Counted from the stretch's first letter, positions 1 through 9,968 are shown. The stretch is 64,000 bases of DNA from CAVWXT01 sp963759115 (GCA_963759115.1 CAVWXT010000006.1:868001-932000); one strand, 5' to 3'. A program made the numbers and translations. The notes: generated from the sequence alone by a model not told the origin.

Positions 1-268
1 TTTCCGCTTTGCCGCCCAACGTGTCGCTCAAGGGGCTTGTGCCGACGCCGAGCATCTTCACGGTGAACATGCAGAGGATGATCCAGAAGGCGGCCACGCC
101 GATCGTGATCTTCGTGAAGAGATCGCCGGCCTTGGTGCCGAACGCGCTTTGGCCGCCCATGCCGCCAAACGCGCCGGCCAACCCGCCCCCCTTGCCGCGC
201 TGAATCAGCACCAGCACGATCAGGAACAGGGCAGTCAAGAATAGCAGCGTCAACAAAAGAGGCGCCAT
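1..268 (-). CDS. secG: SecG, preprotein translocase subunit (3' end outside window)
   Basis: Inner-membrane accessory subunit of the SecYEG protein-export channel. The ATG at 268 follows a GGAAGGA ribosome site, and 89 residues are seen before the window edge. There are two hydrophobic helices (about residues 2-22 and 53-72) joined by a glycine-rich loop containing [10 protein letters not shown], the usual SecG pattern. It starts 17 bases after the tpiA stop on the same strand, so the two are almost certainly co-transcribed; tpiA-secG is a common bacterial pairing. The C-terminus cannot be judged. Confidence 0.9.
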   Translation of the reverse strand, partial: MAPLLLTLLFLTALFLIVLVLIQRGKGGGLAGAFGGMGGQSAFGTKAGDLFTKITIGVAAFWIILCMFTVKMLGVGTSPLSDTLGGKAE

Positions 269-285
269 AGACGTCCTTCCTTCTC

Positions 286-1041
286 TCACAGGGCCCCGGC
301 GACGATGCCCAAAAACTGGTCGACCTTCAGGCTCGCCCCGCCGACCAGGGCACCGTCGATATTGGGCTGTTTCAACAGTTCGGCGGCATTGTCGGGCTTG
401 ACGCTGCCCCCGTACTGAATCCGAACCGAATTGGCAAGCGTTTCATTATAACGCTCGGCCATGATCTTGCGAAGGGCGACATGGACCTCCTCGGCCTGTT
501 GGGGGGTTGCGACCTTCCCCGTGCCAATCGCCCACACCGGCTCGTAGGCGATCACGACAACCGAGAACTGCTCGGGCGGAATTCCGGCCAGCGAGCCGTC
601 GAACTGGCGGCGAATGACGCTCAGGGTCTGCCCGGCCTCGCGCTCGGCCAGCAGTTCGCCGACGCAGACGATCGGCTTGAGCCCGGCCGCCAGTGCCACG
701 CGCACCTTCTTGTTGATGGCCGCGTCGGTTTCGCCGAGGATGTGGCGGCGCTCGCTGTGGCCGAGGATCACGTACGTGCAGCCGAGGTCGCAGAGCATGG
801 CCGCGCTGAGTTCGCCGGTGAAGGCCCCGTCGCGCTCGTGATACATGTTTTGGGCGCCCAAGGCGACCTTCGAGCCGGCAATGGCCCGGCCCACCGCATC
901 CAGGTAGCAGCTTGGCGGGCAGACGGCCAGGTCAACGCCCTCGACGGACGCGGCCTTCTTGGCCACTCCTTCCGCCAGCGCCAGGGCCGCGGCCCGATTG
1001 AGGTTCATCTTCCAATTGCCGGCAATAAACGGACGTCTCAT
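286..1041 (-). CDS. tpiA: Triosephosphate isomerase
   Basis: Cytosolic glycolytic enzyme that interconverts dihydroxyacetone phosphate and glyceraldehyde 3-phosphate. The 251-residue length is normal for the family. The active-site set is complete: Lys11 in GNWKMN, His95 in LGHSERR, Glu167 in [12 protein letters not shown], and the phosphate-binding YGGSVKP loop near the C-terminus. The start ATG has an upstream AAGGGAG site about nine bases away. The frame is uninterrupted, unlike the neighbouring thrS. It probably heads the tpiA-secG operon. Confidence 0.97.
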   Translation of the reverse strand: MRRPFIAGNWKMNLNRAAALALAEGVAKKAASVEGVDLAVCPPSCYLDAVGRAIAGSKVALGAQNMYHERDGAFTGELSAAMLCDLGCTYVILGHSERRHILGETDAAINKKVRVALAAGLKPIVCVGELLAEREAGQTLSVIRRQFDGSLAGIPPEQFSVVVIAYEPVWAIGTGKVATPQQAEEVHVALRKIMAERYNETLANSVRIQYGGSVKPDNAAELLKQPNIDGALVGGASLKVDQFLGIVAGAL

Positions 1042-1413
1042 CGAATGTCGCTCCCTTTCTCAGTAAACAAAGCCCAGCCAGCCAAGGCAAACCACCAAGT
1101 GTACCCTACGCCGGCCTCCGTGTACACACTTGGCCAACAGTCAGCGGGGCCAATCGGTTATTCGCTGTGGGAGGCGACTCCTGTCGCCGATTGCTTGAAA
1201 AACAACCGGAAATCGGCGACAGGAGTCGCCTCCTACAGCCGGATTTGGGAAAACTGATTGGCCCTGCCGCCGGCGCTGCTGCCCTTGCCACAACCGCGTC
1301 GTGCGAACTATACTTGTGACACGGAATCCCCCGGGCGAGCAATTCGCGGAGCGTCCTTTGTATCGATGCCCCACTCGCCAGAGGGGTGGTGTTACCAGGC
1401 TCGCTGGAGACCT
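1042..1413. other. Divergent tpiA/thrS intergenic region
   Basis: This 372-base gap separates divergent tpiA and thrS. It holds the long palindrome at 1165-1238 and presumably both promoters, although I see no convincing -35/-10 pair. No T-box motif was recognised ahead of thrS, and I see no gene in it. Confidence 0.5.
1165..1238. repeat. REP-like long palindrome
   Basis: Two 28-base arms (1165-1192 and 1211-1238) are reverse complements at 27 of 28 positions around an 18-base spacer. The core is GGAGGCGACTCCTGTCGCC, which is itself partly self-complementary. It has no U-tract, so it is not a typical terminator, and it lies between divergent genes. It looks like an intergenic REP-type element; genome-wide copies would be needed to prove that. 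Confidence 0.75.
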
Positions 1414-3448
1414 ATGCTCAAAGTTACCCTGCCCGATGGAAAGACCCTCGAGTATTCTCGTCACGTTCGGCCGATCGACATTGCCGCCGAGATCGGCCCG
1501 CGGTTGGCCAAGGCCACTTTGGCCGCCGAAGTGGATGGCCGATTGGTTGGGGCCGGCGACTCGCTGCCCAGCGAAGGCCAAGTCGCCCTGCGGCTGGTGA
1601 CCAGCAAAGATCCCCAAGCCCTCGATCTGCTGCGGCATTCGTGTGCCCACGTGATGGCCCGGGCCGTGATGCGGCTCTTCGACGGCGTGCAATTGGCCTT
1701 TGGCCCGACCGTGGCCGAGCGGCTTCTACTACGATTTCCAGATGGAGCACGTCGCTCTCCGAGGACGACTTCCCCAAGATCGAGGCCGAGATGGCCCGGA
1801 TCGTCAAGGAGGACGAGCCGTTCGAGCGGGTCGAAATGGACCGCCAGGAGGCGATCCAGTTCTGCCGCGACCTGCAGCCAATCGCTCAAGGTCGAGCACC
1901 TCGAGGAAGGGCTGGCCGACGAGCCGACCGTCTCGTTCTATCGGCAGGGCGAGTTCATCGATCTCTGCCGCGGCCCGCACGTGCCCGGCGCGGGCGCGAT
2001 CGGGGCGTTCAAGCTGCTCTCGGTGGCCGGGGCGTACTGGAAAGGCGACGCCTCGCGCCAGCAGTTGCAGCGGCTCTACGGCACGGCCTTCTTCACCAAG
2101 CAGGAACTCGACGAGCACCTCCGCCAGGTCGAAGAGGCCAAGCGCCGCGACCACCGCGTGCTGGGCAAGCAGCTCGAACTGTTCCTGATCGAGCCGGCCG
2201 TGGGCTCGGGCCTGGTCTTCTGGCTGCCCAAGGGGGCCGTCGATTCGCCACGAACTGGAGAACTTTCTCTACGGCGAGCTGATCCGCCGCGGCTACCAGC
2301 CGGTCTATACGCCGGTGATCGGCAACGTGCATCTGTACGAGACCTCGGGCCATTATCCGTACTACAAGGACTCGCAGTTCCCGCCGATCGAGATGGCCGA
2401 CGGCGAGCGCTACCTGCTGCGGCCGATGAACTGCCCGCACCACGTGACGATCTACAAGTCGAAGCCGCGGAGCTACCGCGACCTGCCGCTGCGGCTGGCG
2501 GAGTTCGGCACGGTGCACCGCTTCGAGCAGTCGGGCGAGCTGAACGGCATGACCCGCGTCCGCGGCTTCACCCAGGACGACGCCCACATCTTCTGCACCG
2601 AAGAGCAGGTGGCCGACGAGTTCCGCGGCTGCATCGACATGACGCAGTTCGTGCTGAAGACGCTGGGACTGGACGATTACCGCGTGCGGCTGGGTTTCCG
2701 CGATCCGGCAGAGCGACAAGTACGTGGGCAGCGCGGAGACGTGGCAGCGGGCCGAGGCGGCGTTGGAGAGCGTCTGCCGCGACATGGACCTGCCGCAACA
2801 TGCACATCGAGCGGGGCGAGGCGGCGTTCTACGGCCCCAAGGCCGACTTCATCGTGGCCGACTGCATCGGCCGCGACTGGCAGCTTGGCACCGTGCAGCT
2901 CGACTACAACCTGCCCAGCCCGCGAGCGGTTCGCCCTGGAGTACATCGGGGCCGACAACACGCCGCACCAGCCGGTGATGATCCACCGGGCGCCGTTCGG
3001 CTCGTTCGAGCGGTTCGTGGGCATGTTGATCGAGCATTTTGCCGGGGCGTTTCCGCTGTGGCTCGCGCCGGAGCAGGTGCGGGTGATGGTCGTCAGCCAG
3101 AAGGTCGAGGAGTACGGCCGCAGCGTCGCAGCGGCAACTGGCCGACGGCCGGCCTGCGCGTCACCGGCGACTACCGGGCCGAAAAGATCGGGGCCAAGAT
3201 CCGCGACGCCCAGTTGGAACTGATCCCGTACATGTTCGTCGATCGGCGGCCGGGAGGCCGACGAGGGCAAAGTGGCCGTCCGCGACCGCCTGGAGGGCGA
3301 CCTGGGGGCCATGCCCCTGGCCGCCGCCATCGAGAAGCTCCAGGCCGAAATCCGGGCGAAAACGGTGCGGAAGATGGCGAAGACCGTAGGATTAGGCTGG
3401 GACTGGGCCGTAGGACGATTGCACTGGCATCGCGAGCCGACGGACTGA
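1414..3448 (+). CDS. thrS: Threonyl-tRNA synthetase, frame broken about ten times
   Basis: Charges tRNA-Thr in the cytosol. The ATG at 1414 sits behind GGAGA. The order is TGS domain (about residues 1-62), editing domain with HSCAH, then the class II core with MNCPHH (zinc ligand Cys), the [13 protein letters not shown] region and the C-terminal anticodon domain (APEQVRVM, then VRDRLEGD). Every piece is in the right order and all of the family is present, but the frame changes near 1718, 1751, 1878, 2242, 2707, 2796, 2923, 3128, 3147 and 3241. Each change is explained by one extra G or C lying between intact codons. An essential gene with this many breaks and no loss of conserved residues points to sequence error rather than decay. 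Confidence 0.9.
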
Positions 3449-3563
3449 CAGATCGCCATTCAGCTTCGCCAATGACCTTTGCCCAGCTTGACAGATTGCC
3501 CCCGTTCGGAATACTGTGATTGGTTTCAACGCGTCGTATCAAGTCCTTTGAGGTGCATTGCTT

Positions 3564-4092
3564 ATGGGAAAATGGAGGCCGCCCGAGGCGACAGAACAAG
3601 CAGCGAATCAACGAACAAATCCGCGTCACTCCCGTCCGCGTCATCGGCGCCGACGGGGCCCAGTTGGGCATCCTCGCCACCGATGAGGCCATGCGGCAGG
3701 CCCGGGCCGCTCGATCTGGACCTGGTCGAGGTGGCCCCCGCCGAACGCCCGCCCGTCTGCCGGATCATGGACTACGGCAAGTTCAAGTACCAGCAGAAGA
3801 AGCGGCAGCACAAGGGGCACGCTCACCAGGTGAAGATCAAGGAGATCCGCGTCCGCCCCAAGACCGGCGACCACGACATCGAGGTGAAGGTCAACAAGGC
3901 CCGCGAGTTCCTCGCCGCACAAGGACAAGGTGATCGTCACGGTGGTGTTCCGCGGCCGGGAGTTGGCCCACGTCGAGGAAGGCCGCAAGGTGATCGACGA
4001 CGTGCTTGGCGCAACTGGCCGACATCTCGAAGGTCGAAGCCCCGCCGGTGCATCACGGCCGCCGCATGATCTGCACGCTGGCGCCGAAGTAG
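3564..4092 (+). CDS. infC: Translation initiation factor IF-3, frame broken about four times
   Basis: Binds the 30S subunit and controls start-codon selection. The N-domain has [15 protein letters not shown] and the linker/C-domain has [19 protein letters not shown] and a CTLAPK end, all family hallmarks. I place the start at ATG 3564 because GAGGTG lies eight bases before it. An extra G near 3585 is then needed to join the start to the conserved frame. Further extra bases lie near 3712, 3921 and 4011. It follows thrS by 115 bases, the usual order. The rpmI and rplT genes that normally come next are absent; a kinase follows instead. Confidence 0.88.
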
Positions 4093-4177
4093 GGGGCGAA
4101 TGCGGGGCTTGGCCCTGTGCCCGTCGGGCAAGCGCGGCCGCCGATATGCGACGTAGAACATGCCAGGAGGACAGGCC

Positions 4178-5351
4178 GTGGCCGAAAATCTGTCTTCGGC
4201 GCCGAGCGAAATAGTCACGTTTCTTCGTAAACGCGACTATCAGTTCGTGAGGGAGCTTGGCCAAGGAGCTTGCGGCAAGACGGTGCTCTTGCATGACGAT
4301 CTCATTGACGAAATGCTTCGTATGCAAGAAATACACACCGTTTGCCGAGACGCACCGGGAGCAACTGTACAAGAACTTCGTTCGCGAGATCAAGTTGCTC
4401 CACCAGTTGCAGCATGAGAACGTAGTCCGCGTCTTCAATTACTACCTATATCCGGAACAGTTCACGGGCTACATCCTCATGGAATTCATCGACGGCCACG
4501 CCATTGATGATTATGTCTCTGAGCAACCGGACAAGATTAGTGACCTTTTTCTCCAGACTGTCAGCGGATTCAGGTATCTTGAATGCTGCTCGATACTTCA
4601 CCGGGATATCCGTCCGGGCAATGTTCTCGTTCGATCGGACGGGACGGTTAAGATAATCGACTTGGGGTTCGGCAAATCCGTCCAAACCTCCGCTGACTTC
4701 AACAAGAGCATCAGCCTCAACTGGTGGTGCGATACTCCTGCAGAGTTTGCCATATCACGATACGACTTTGCCTCTGAAGTGTATTTCGTTGGAAAACTCT
4801 TTGAAAAGCTTATCGCCGACCACGGCATCACGAATTTTAAGTACCCGTTGGCGGTCGGCCGCATGTGCCAACACGATCCGATGAGGCGGACTCGAACGTT
4901 TGCTGACGTTGAAAAAGAGACTCTCAGCAATCGGTTTTCCGAAATCGAATTCTCGGCCTCCGAGCTCGATACCTATCGGGAGTTTGCGGACGTGATTTGC
5001 GGGCACCTTTCACAACTCGAAACTGGTGTCAAGTACATCGACAACGTCGTCCGCATAGTCAGGCAGTTAGACAATGCGTACCGAGGCTTCATGCTCGAAC
5101 ACTACGTGCCCGAGCCTGCAGCTGTAGTTCGATGCTTCATTGACGGAAACTACTATTACTACAAGAAGACTCAGTGGCCGGTTGATCTCGTTCGCGAATT
5201 TCTGCGGTTGCTTAAGTCAAGTGGAGAAGACAAGGTGCGCATAGGTACCTGGCGAATCTACACACGCGATTCGACGTTCTCCCTCGCTATTCTGAACCAG
5301 AACCCGCAGGTGACAACATCCCTTTCTGATGTCACACCGGGGACGTTCTAA
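4178..5351 (+). CDS. Serine/threonine protein kinase-like protein
   Basis: Probable cytosolic protein kinase. I chose GTG 4178 because AGGAGG ends seven bases upstream. The glycine loop reads ELGQGACGK, the ATP-lysine region YVCKKY-like (VCKKY), the catalytic loop LHRDIRPGN, and the metal-binding DFG is replaced by DLG in [10 protein letters not shown]-terminal part of about 100 residues has no recognised domain and no membrane helix is seen. One extra C near 4316 shifts the frame between the glycine loop and the lysine. Base composition is lower in GC than in infC, and the rest of the gene is unbroken, which suggests a different history from the ribosomal genes before it. Confidence 0.75.
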
Positions 5352-5445
5352 AGGGCACGAGAGCCATTTCGCCGCCCGATTCGTAACCTACGGCATGCAA
5401 CGACATGCCCCACGGTGTCTCCAATTGCCGTGACGACAACGCGCG

Positions 5446-6219
5446 ATGACGAAGTATCGGATATACATCGACGAAGTGGGCAACCCCGACCTGGAAAGTT
5501 CGGATAACCCGAACCATCGTTTCCTCAGCCTCACCGGCGTCATTCTTGAATTGGGCCACATCGAGCGTTGCGTTCATCCGCAAATGGAGGTACTCAAGGC
5601 GAAGTTCTTCCGCTCGCATCCCGACGACCCGATCATCTTCCATCGCAAGGAGATGCTCAACGCCCGCCCACCTTTCGAGGCTCTCAAGGACGACGAACTG
5701 CGGCGGCAGTTCGACGTGGAATTGCTCGGGCTGCTGGCCGCATGGGACTATACGGTCATCACCGTCTGTCTGGACAAGAAGAAGCACAAGGAAGCCTACG
5801 CCACCTGGCGATACGATCCCTACCACTATTGCCTAGCGGTGTTGCTCGAGCGTTTTGCGTTCTTCTTGGGACGCGAGAGCGAGCACGGCGACGTGATGGC
5901 CGAATCGCGAGGCGGCAAGGAAGATATGCGACTGAGAAGATCGTTTGAGGGGCTTTGGGAGAAGGGCACGCAGTATGTGAAGCCCGATCAGTTCCAAGAA
6001 CGTTTCACCAGCAAGCAATTGAAGGTGAAAACCAAGACCAACAACATCGCCGGCCTGCAACTCTGCGATTTGCTGGCCCATCCCAGCCGACAGGAAATCC
6101 TGTGGGAGAACCAACTCGCCGAACGCCCGCCGGCGACGTTCGCCCAAAAGGTCATTGCCATCCTACAGCAAAAATATGACCAACGCGGCGGACGGATGTG
6201 GGGAAAGAAGCTATTGTGA
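5446..6219 (+). CDS. DUF3800 family protein
   Basis: Intact 257-residue protein. The start YRIYIDEVGNP matches the IDExG signature of DUF3800 (Asp9, Glu10), and a later GLQLCDLLAHPSR matches the second conserved Asp motif. The family is predicted to have an RNase H-like fold and often occurs in mobile or defence contexts, but no reaction has been established that I can name. It lies 94 bases after the kinase on the same strand and may share a transcript. No signal peptide or membrane segment is seen. Confidence 0.8.
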   Translation: MTKYRIYIDEVGNPDLESSDNPNHRFLSLTGVILELGHIERCVHPQMEVLKAKFFRSHPDDPIIFHRKEMLNARPPFEALKDDELRRQFDVELLGLLAAWDYTVITVCLDKKKHKEAYATWRYDPYHYCLAVLLERFAFFLGRESEHGDVMAESRGGKEDMRLRRSFEGLWEKGTQYVKPDQFQERFTSKQLKVKTKTNNIAGLQLCDLLAHPSRQEILWENQLAERPPATFAQKVIAILQQKYDQRGGRMWGKKLL

Positions 6220-6732
6220 GCGCATAAAAAAGGCCCTTGCGGGCCCGATGGCCGAAGCCATCCACCTCCGGTACGCCGGATTACTCATATTATCGGTCAT
6301 CTGCGCAAGAAGTCAACTGCGGAAGCGGCTGAGCTATCCCAGTTTGGTGGCACGTCCTGAGTCGAGAAGGATGTGGCGGGCCGGGGAAAAGCACGCCCGC
6401 CGCCTGGGCTCACGGATGCGCCGCCCGAGCCGTCTGCGCCCGCCATGTTTCCGCAGAATGGCACAAAAAGCAACGTTGAACACCGGCTGCGGCTGTGCTA
6501 TAAGAATGTTCACGCGACTCGATTGATGATTCCCGCCTAGTTGCAGACCAGGTGGAGCCGCGATGCTCGAATCCGCCGCCGAGAACACTCCCCGCGAGCT
6601 CGCCGACTCCCGCCTCGCCTCCTTCGAAAGGGGGATTTTTGCACGGTTCCACTACCAACGAGTGGTTCGATCATCGCATCGGCGAACTTCTGTAAGACAT
6701 TTCCATGAAAGCAGTTCCAGCAATCCGCAACC
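6220..6732. other. Gene-poor stretch before the ISKra4-like element
   Basis: These 513 bases contain no open frame that looks like a protein. At 6226-6245 six A residues precede GGCCC-TTGC-GGGCC, which read on the minus strand is a short terminator-like hairpin with a U-tract, although no minus-strand gene is seen feeding it. Between 6245 and 6350 several short inverted repeats suggest decayed structured sequence. Nothing else was recognised. Confidence 0.4.
6226..6245 (-). terminator. Possible small terminator, minus strand
   Basis: On the minus strand a 5-bp GC stem with a 4-base loop is followed by six U. It lies just after the DUF3800 stop on the other strand. No upstream minus-strand gene was identified, so its role is doubtful. 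Confidence 0.3.
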
Positions 6733-6752
6733 TGGCGGTCATTAGTCGGTGG
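6733..6752. repeat. Left terminal inverted repeat of the ISKra4-like element
   Basis: TGGCGGTCATTAGTCGGTGG, the exact complement of 9949-9968. The transposase stop codon lies five bases inside it. Confidence 0.9.
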
Positions 6753-6756
6753 GCGA

Positions 6757-7281
6757 TCATGCTGCCTGCAAGGCTGCTGTCGTACCCATCCAAGGACCTA
6801 GTTTCCGGCTGCGGCACCACGTCGGCAGGTCGCCGTTGCGGCGGGCCGATTCCAGCAGGGCCAGAGCCAACACCCCTTCGCGGGTCCAATCCATCCCGCG
6901 GTGCTTGCACCGCTGTGACACGGTCCAGTCGTTGAGCTTCTCAACGCGGTTGCTGGCAATCCACAGACCGGCCTCCCGACGCATCTTGTAGTTTGGCAGG
7001 TATGGTCCGCGGTTACCGAGGTACTCAACGATCTGGTCCAATGCCGGACGATTTCTCATCTCCGTGCGATGGCGGGCCAACACCTCCAGGGCTTCGTCCC
7101 CCCGCTTCCCAAAGATGGCCCAACACTTCCTGGCCGATTTCCTCCGCGCCCTTCGGCCGCAAGCCATGCCCAAATCCTGCAGGCACCGTCTGGCCAAGTG
7201 ATACCAACACAACACCATGTGTTTGGCTTTCACGTTCAGGCCGTTGAACCAATCGCGAATCCATCGCGCGCCATCGTTGAT
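6757..7281 (-). pseudogene. C-terminal part of the ISKra4-like transposase
   Basis: Begins at the nested-element junction with INDGARWIRDWF, carrying the second catalytic Asp, and continues through SNRVEKLND (probable catalytic Glu) to a stop at 6757 just inside the left inverted repeat. A frameshift occurs in the middle. It has no start of its own because the IS1111-like insert separates it from the N-terminal part at 9135-9812. The two parts join at an L-V-I/N-D-G boundary. Confidence 0.75.
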
Positions 7282-7365
7282 TCTATGAAAGAGCGGTCCT
7301 CCCGGTACTATTCACGGTGTGGTTCGTGGTGAACCCACCAAAAGTACAAACAAGAGGACCGAGAG

Positions 7366-8452
7366 ATGTTATACCTTTCCATCGACCAGCACCGCAAGCA
7401 GTTGACCGTGAATGTTCGCCAGGAGACCGGTGACGTGATCGACAAACGGCAGGTGAGCACGGAGTGGAAACGGGTGCATGCCTTCTTCACCGAGTTGCGA
7501 CAGAAGAGCCAACCGGAAGGCGGCTTCATCGCCATTTTGGAGGTCTGCGGCTTTAACGACTGGCTGTTGAAACTGTTGCCGGGATATGGCTGCCGTGAGA
7601 CGATCCTCATTCAGCCCGAGAAGCAGTCGAAGAAGAAGACCGATCGCCGCGACGCCAATGCCCTGGGCGAGATCCTCTGGGTCAATCGTCATCGGTTGCT
7701 GGCGGGCACGAAGGTGCAAGGCATTCGCCGGGTGGTGCCGCCCACGGAGCAAGACGCGCAGGACCGCCAACTCACCGCCCGGCGTCAGCGTCTGGGGCAG
7801 TCCCGCACCCGAATCATCAACCGCGTCAAGCGTTTGTTGCGAAAACACAATCTGGAGCAGGAGTGTCCCACCAAGGGGATTGACACCATCGCGGGGAAGA
7901 AATGGCTGACCCAGGTGTGCTTCAGTCCGATCGACCGGCGGGAGATGGATCAACTCTTGGGGGAGTGGAAGCTGTGCGACGAGCAGATCGAGCAGATGGG
8001 GGCGGAGATTCGCCGGCGGCAGGCGGAGAACGTGGCGGCGGCGGTCATCGCCAGCATTCCGGTGCCGGGGCCTACGGCAGCCTGGCCTTGGCTTCGCGGA
8101 TCGGCGACATTGATCGGTTCCCGCGATCGAAGAGTCTGGCCAGCTATTGGGGCCTGACGCCCGGATGCCGGAATTCCGGCGAGGCGACCGACCGGCTGGG
8201 CTCGATCACCAAGCAAGGCAGTGCCACAGCGCGCTTCATCCTGGCCCAGATCACGCTGCACGTCCTGCGGCGGGATGGCGCATGAGGGCCTGGTATCAGA
8301 GGATCAAGAAGCGTCGGGGAGCGAAAATCGGTCGCGTGGCGGTGATGCGTCGACTGGCGACGATCATCTGGCACATGGTCAAGTACCACGAGGCGTATGC
8401 CGTCGGCGGGCTCCGGCAAGAGCAACGCGAGGGAATGGCCGTATCCGGCTGA
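7366..8452 (+). CDS. IS110-family transposase (DEDD recombinase), two frame breaks
   Basis: The N-terminal RuvC-like part starts MLYLSIDQHRKQLTV (catalytic Asp6) and includes the KKTDRRDANALGE stretch with further acidic residues. The C-terminal part has SLASYWGLTPGCRNSGE and GSITKQGSATAR, the conserved block with the serine nucleophile region. It moves DNA through a guide RNA in this family. The frame breaks near 8068 (after the SIP of an SIPGxG motif) and near 8281; both fit loss of one base. The element may be dead, or the breaks may be sequence errors like those elsewhere in the window. Confidence 0.85.
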
Positions 8453-9134
8453 ACACGAAAGGATCGCCCGATGGTGCTTTGCGGCAGCGGATTTTCGGAG
8501 GGATGGCAAGGTGTCCAAGGGGTAAGAAAACGGCCCCTGGCGAGAAGCCCTCGTCAGAGGCCCCGCACGCTCTTGGCGCACCTTGACTTGGCTATTCCTT
8601 GTCGGGTTGCGTCCCCGCAGAGCCCGACTCCGCTTCACCAAGCAGCGGAATTATAGGAAGGAAGAGGTGGGCGGGGAACCTGTTACAGAAAACAAGGGAG
8701 GAGAGAAGGGAGAGTAGCGGTTGCATCGGCCCTCCTCGCAGCGAGGAGAGGCCCTCGCGGACACTTGGTCAGTCCGAGTTGGTCAATGGACTCGGCCTTG
8801 TTGTCGAGCGTTTTGTTGATTGGGACGGCTGGTGTTCTGCGAGACGGTCGCAAAGCATATTCGGTGTCAGGCCCGTTGGGGTCTGAACGGCTGCCGCTAG
8901 CGGCAGACGGATTCACGAAGGAATGGGTAGGGGTGCCGCCGCACGGAAAAGAACGGCGCGAACAACCTCGCATATGACCGTGACAACTGAACTCTGCCAT
9001 CGATCCCCCCAACCAATTCAAACTACCAAGAAAAGCCCCTTTGTGGCTTTGTCGGGGAACGTACGTGCCCAAAAACAAAATCCAACCACCAACAACTCAC
9101 CGGAAGGCCCTTGACTCCAGAGGCTCTTTCAGGA
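8453..9134 (+). ncRNA. Predicted seekRNA/bridge-RNA region of the IS1111-like element
   Basis: This 680-base non-coding segment lies between the transposase stop and the right end. Elements of the IS1111 branch carry their guide RNA here. Visible folds include CTGCCGCTAGCGGCAG (a perfect 16-base palindrome near 8890) and an 8-bp stem CTCCTCGC/GCGAGGAG near 8735. I cannot define the RNA ends or show base-pairing of guide loops with the target, so this is placed by family rule, not proven. Confidence 0.35.
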
Positions 9135-9812
9135 ATGACCAACAACAACCGCAGTTGCCCTCGATGCACTCCCAGCGTCGCCAACAGGGCGCCGACCAAG
9201 AAGATCAAGCCTTGGGCATTCTCTTCGCTGAAGTACCAAGTCTTCTCGGTCGTCATCACCACCGCATTATAGACGCGAATCTCCTTACAGCCGGTGCTGG
9301 CCTGCGCGTGGACACAGACCTCGTCCGCCTGGACCATTACGGTATTGGCATCCACGTGGCGTGGCTCTTCCTCCGCCACGACATCGACCGTTGGCGCCCC
9401 GGGAAAACCCACCAAGGCCTGCCATGTCTCCTCAGTTTCCTTGGCCAGACATTGTTCCTCGACAGAAGGTTCTGCCACTTGAGGCAACAAGGATTGGGCC
9501 GCTTCCGGAACCGAAGACCGTCTTGAACGTCATGGTGCGACGCCCATGACAGACAAACCCCTCTTGGTTCTTCCCGCCACGCAGGGAAAGAACCAATTCC
9601 GTATCCAGTTTCTCCATGAACTGGCGATACATCCACCGTTTGAGTTCTTGCCCTGCTTCTTCGACCGTCTGTTCCACGCGGGATGGCAACCGCCCATCTT
9701 GACGCGGCACCGACAGGTGCAGTTGCACCCTGCCCGTCAGCACCCAATGACCGTCCTCCGTCTTGACCTCATCGAGTTTGCAGGCAAGCTGAAATCCGTT
9801 CTCGGTACGCAT
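9135..9812 (-). pseudogene. N-terminal part of the ISKra4-like transposase, internally deleted
   Basis: The ATG at 9812 has AGGAGG upstream. The first 110 or so residues run to TMTFKTVFG, then the frame changes near 9500 and coding resumes at LLPQVAEPSVEEQ. By comparison with what the family normally carries between these points, a segment of more than 100 residues seems lost. The second piece includes VQADEVCVHAQAS with the first catalytic Asp and stops at the nested-element junction. It is non-functional as it stands. Confidence 0.7.
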
Positions 9813-9948
9813 GGTGACCTCCTTTTCCAATCTGGGGTTGGTCCCCATGCGTACTTCTTTTCCCCACTCCGCGGCAACGGCAAAACGACGAGCCTCGCAA
9901 ATCCCGCAAAACTGCCGTTTCCCACCCTTTGCAGATACCCCAGAGTCA

Positions 9949-9968
9949 CCACCGACTAATGACCGCCA
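9949..9968. repeat. Right terminal inverted repeat of the ISKra4-like element
   Basis: An exact reverse complement of 6733-6752 over 20 bases. Confidence 0.9.

Larger units (their letters stand above)
7282..9134 (+). mobile_element. IS1111/IS110-type element nested in the ISKra4-like element
   Basis: The boundaries come from the host transposase: coding ends at 7281 and resumes at 9135, with a shared AT at the junction. A 9-bp inverted repeat TGAAAGAGC lies 3-4 bases inside each end (7286-7294 and 9123-9131). Subterminal repeats are typical of the IS1111 branch of the IS110 family. One transposase gene (7366-8452) lies near the left end and about 680 bases of non-coding DNA follow it, again as in the IS1111 branch, where the guide RNA is encoded at the 3' side. 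Confidence 0.75.
6733..9968 (-). mobile_element. ISKra4-like insertion sequence, interrupted by an IS1111-like element
   Basis: Perfect 20-bp terminal inverted repeats, TGGCGGTCATTAGTCGGTGG at 6733-6752 and its complement at 9949-9968, bracket two halves of one DDE transposase read on the minus strand. Without the 1.85-kb nested insert the element is about 1.38 kb. That is short for the family and agrees with an internal deletion in the transposase. No clean target duplication is seen at the outer ends. Family assignment rests on the transposase motifs and is less certain than the element itself. Confidence 0.8.

Noticed and set aside
481..1257. Plus-strand open frame over tpiA
   Set aside because: It is a shadow of tpiA on the other strand with no start context or domain.
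6290..6345. tRNA-like stretch on the minus strand (GGGATAGCTCAG)
   Set aside because: Only the D-arm start resembles a tRNA. There is no T-loop GTTCGA, no matching acceptor stem and no D-loop GG.
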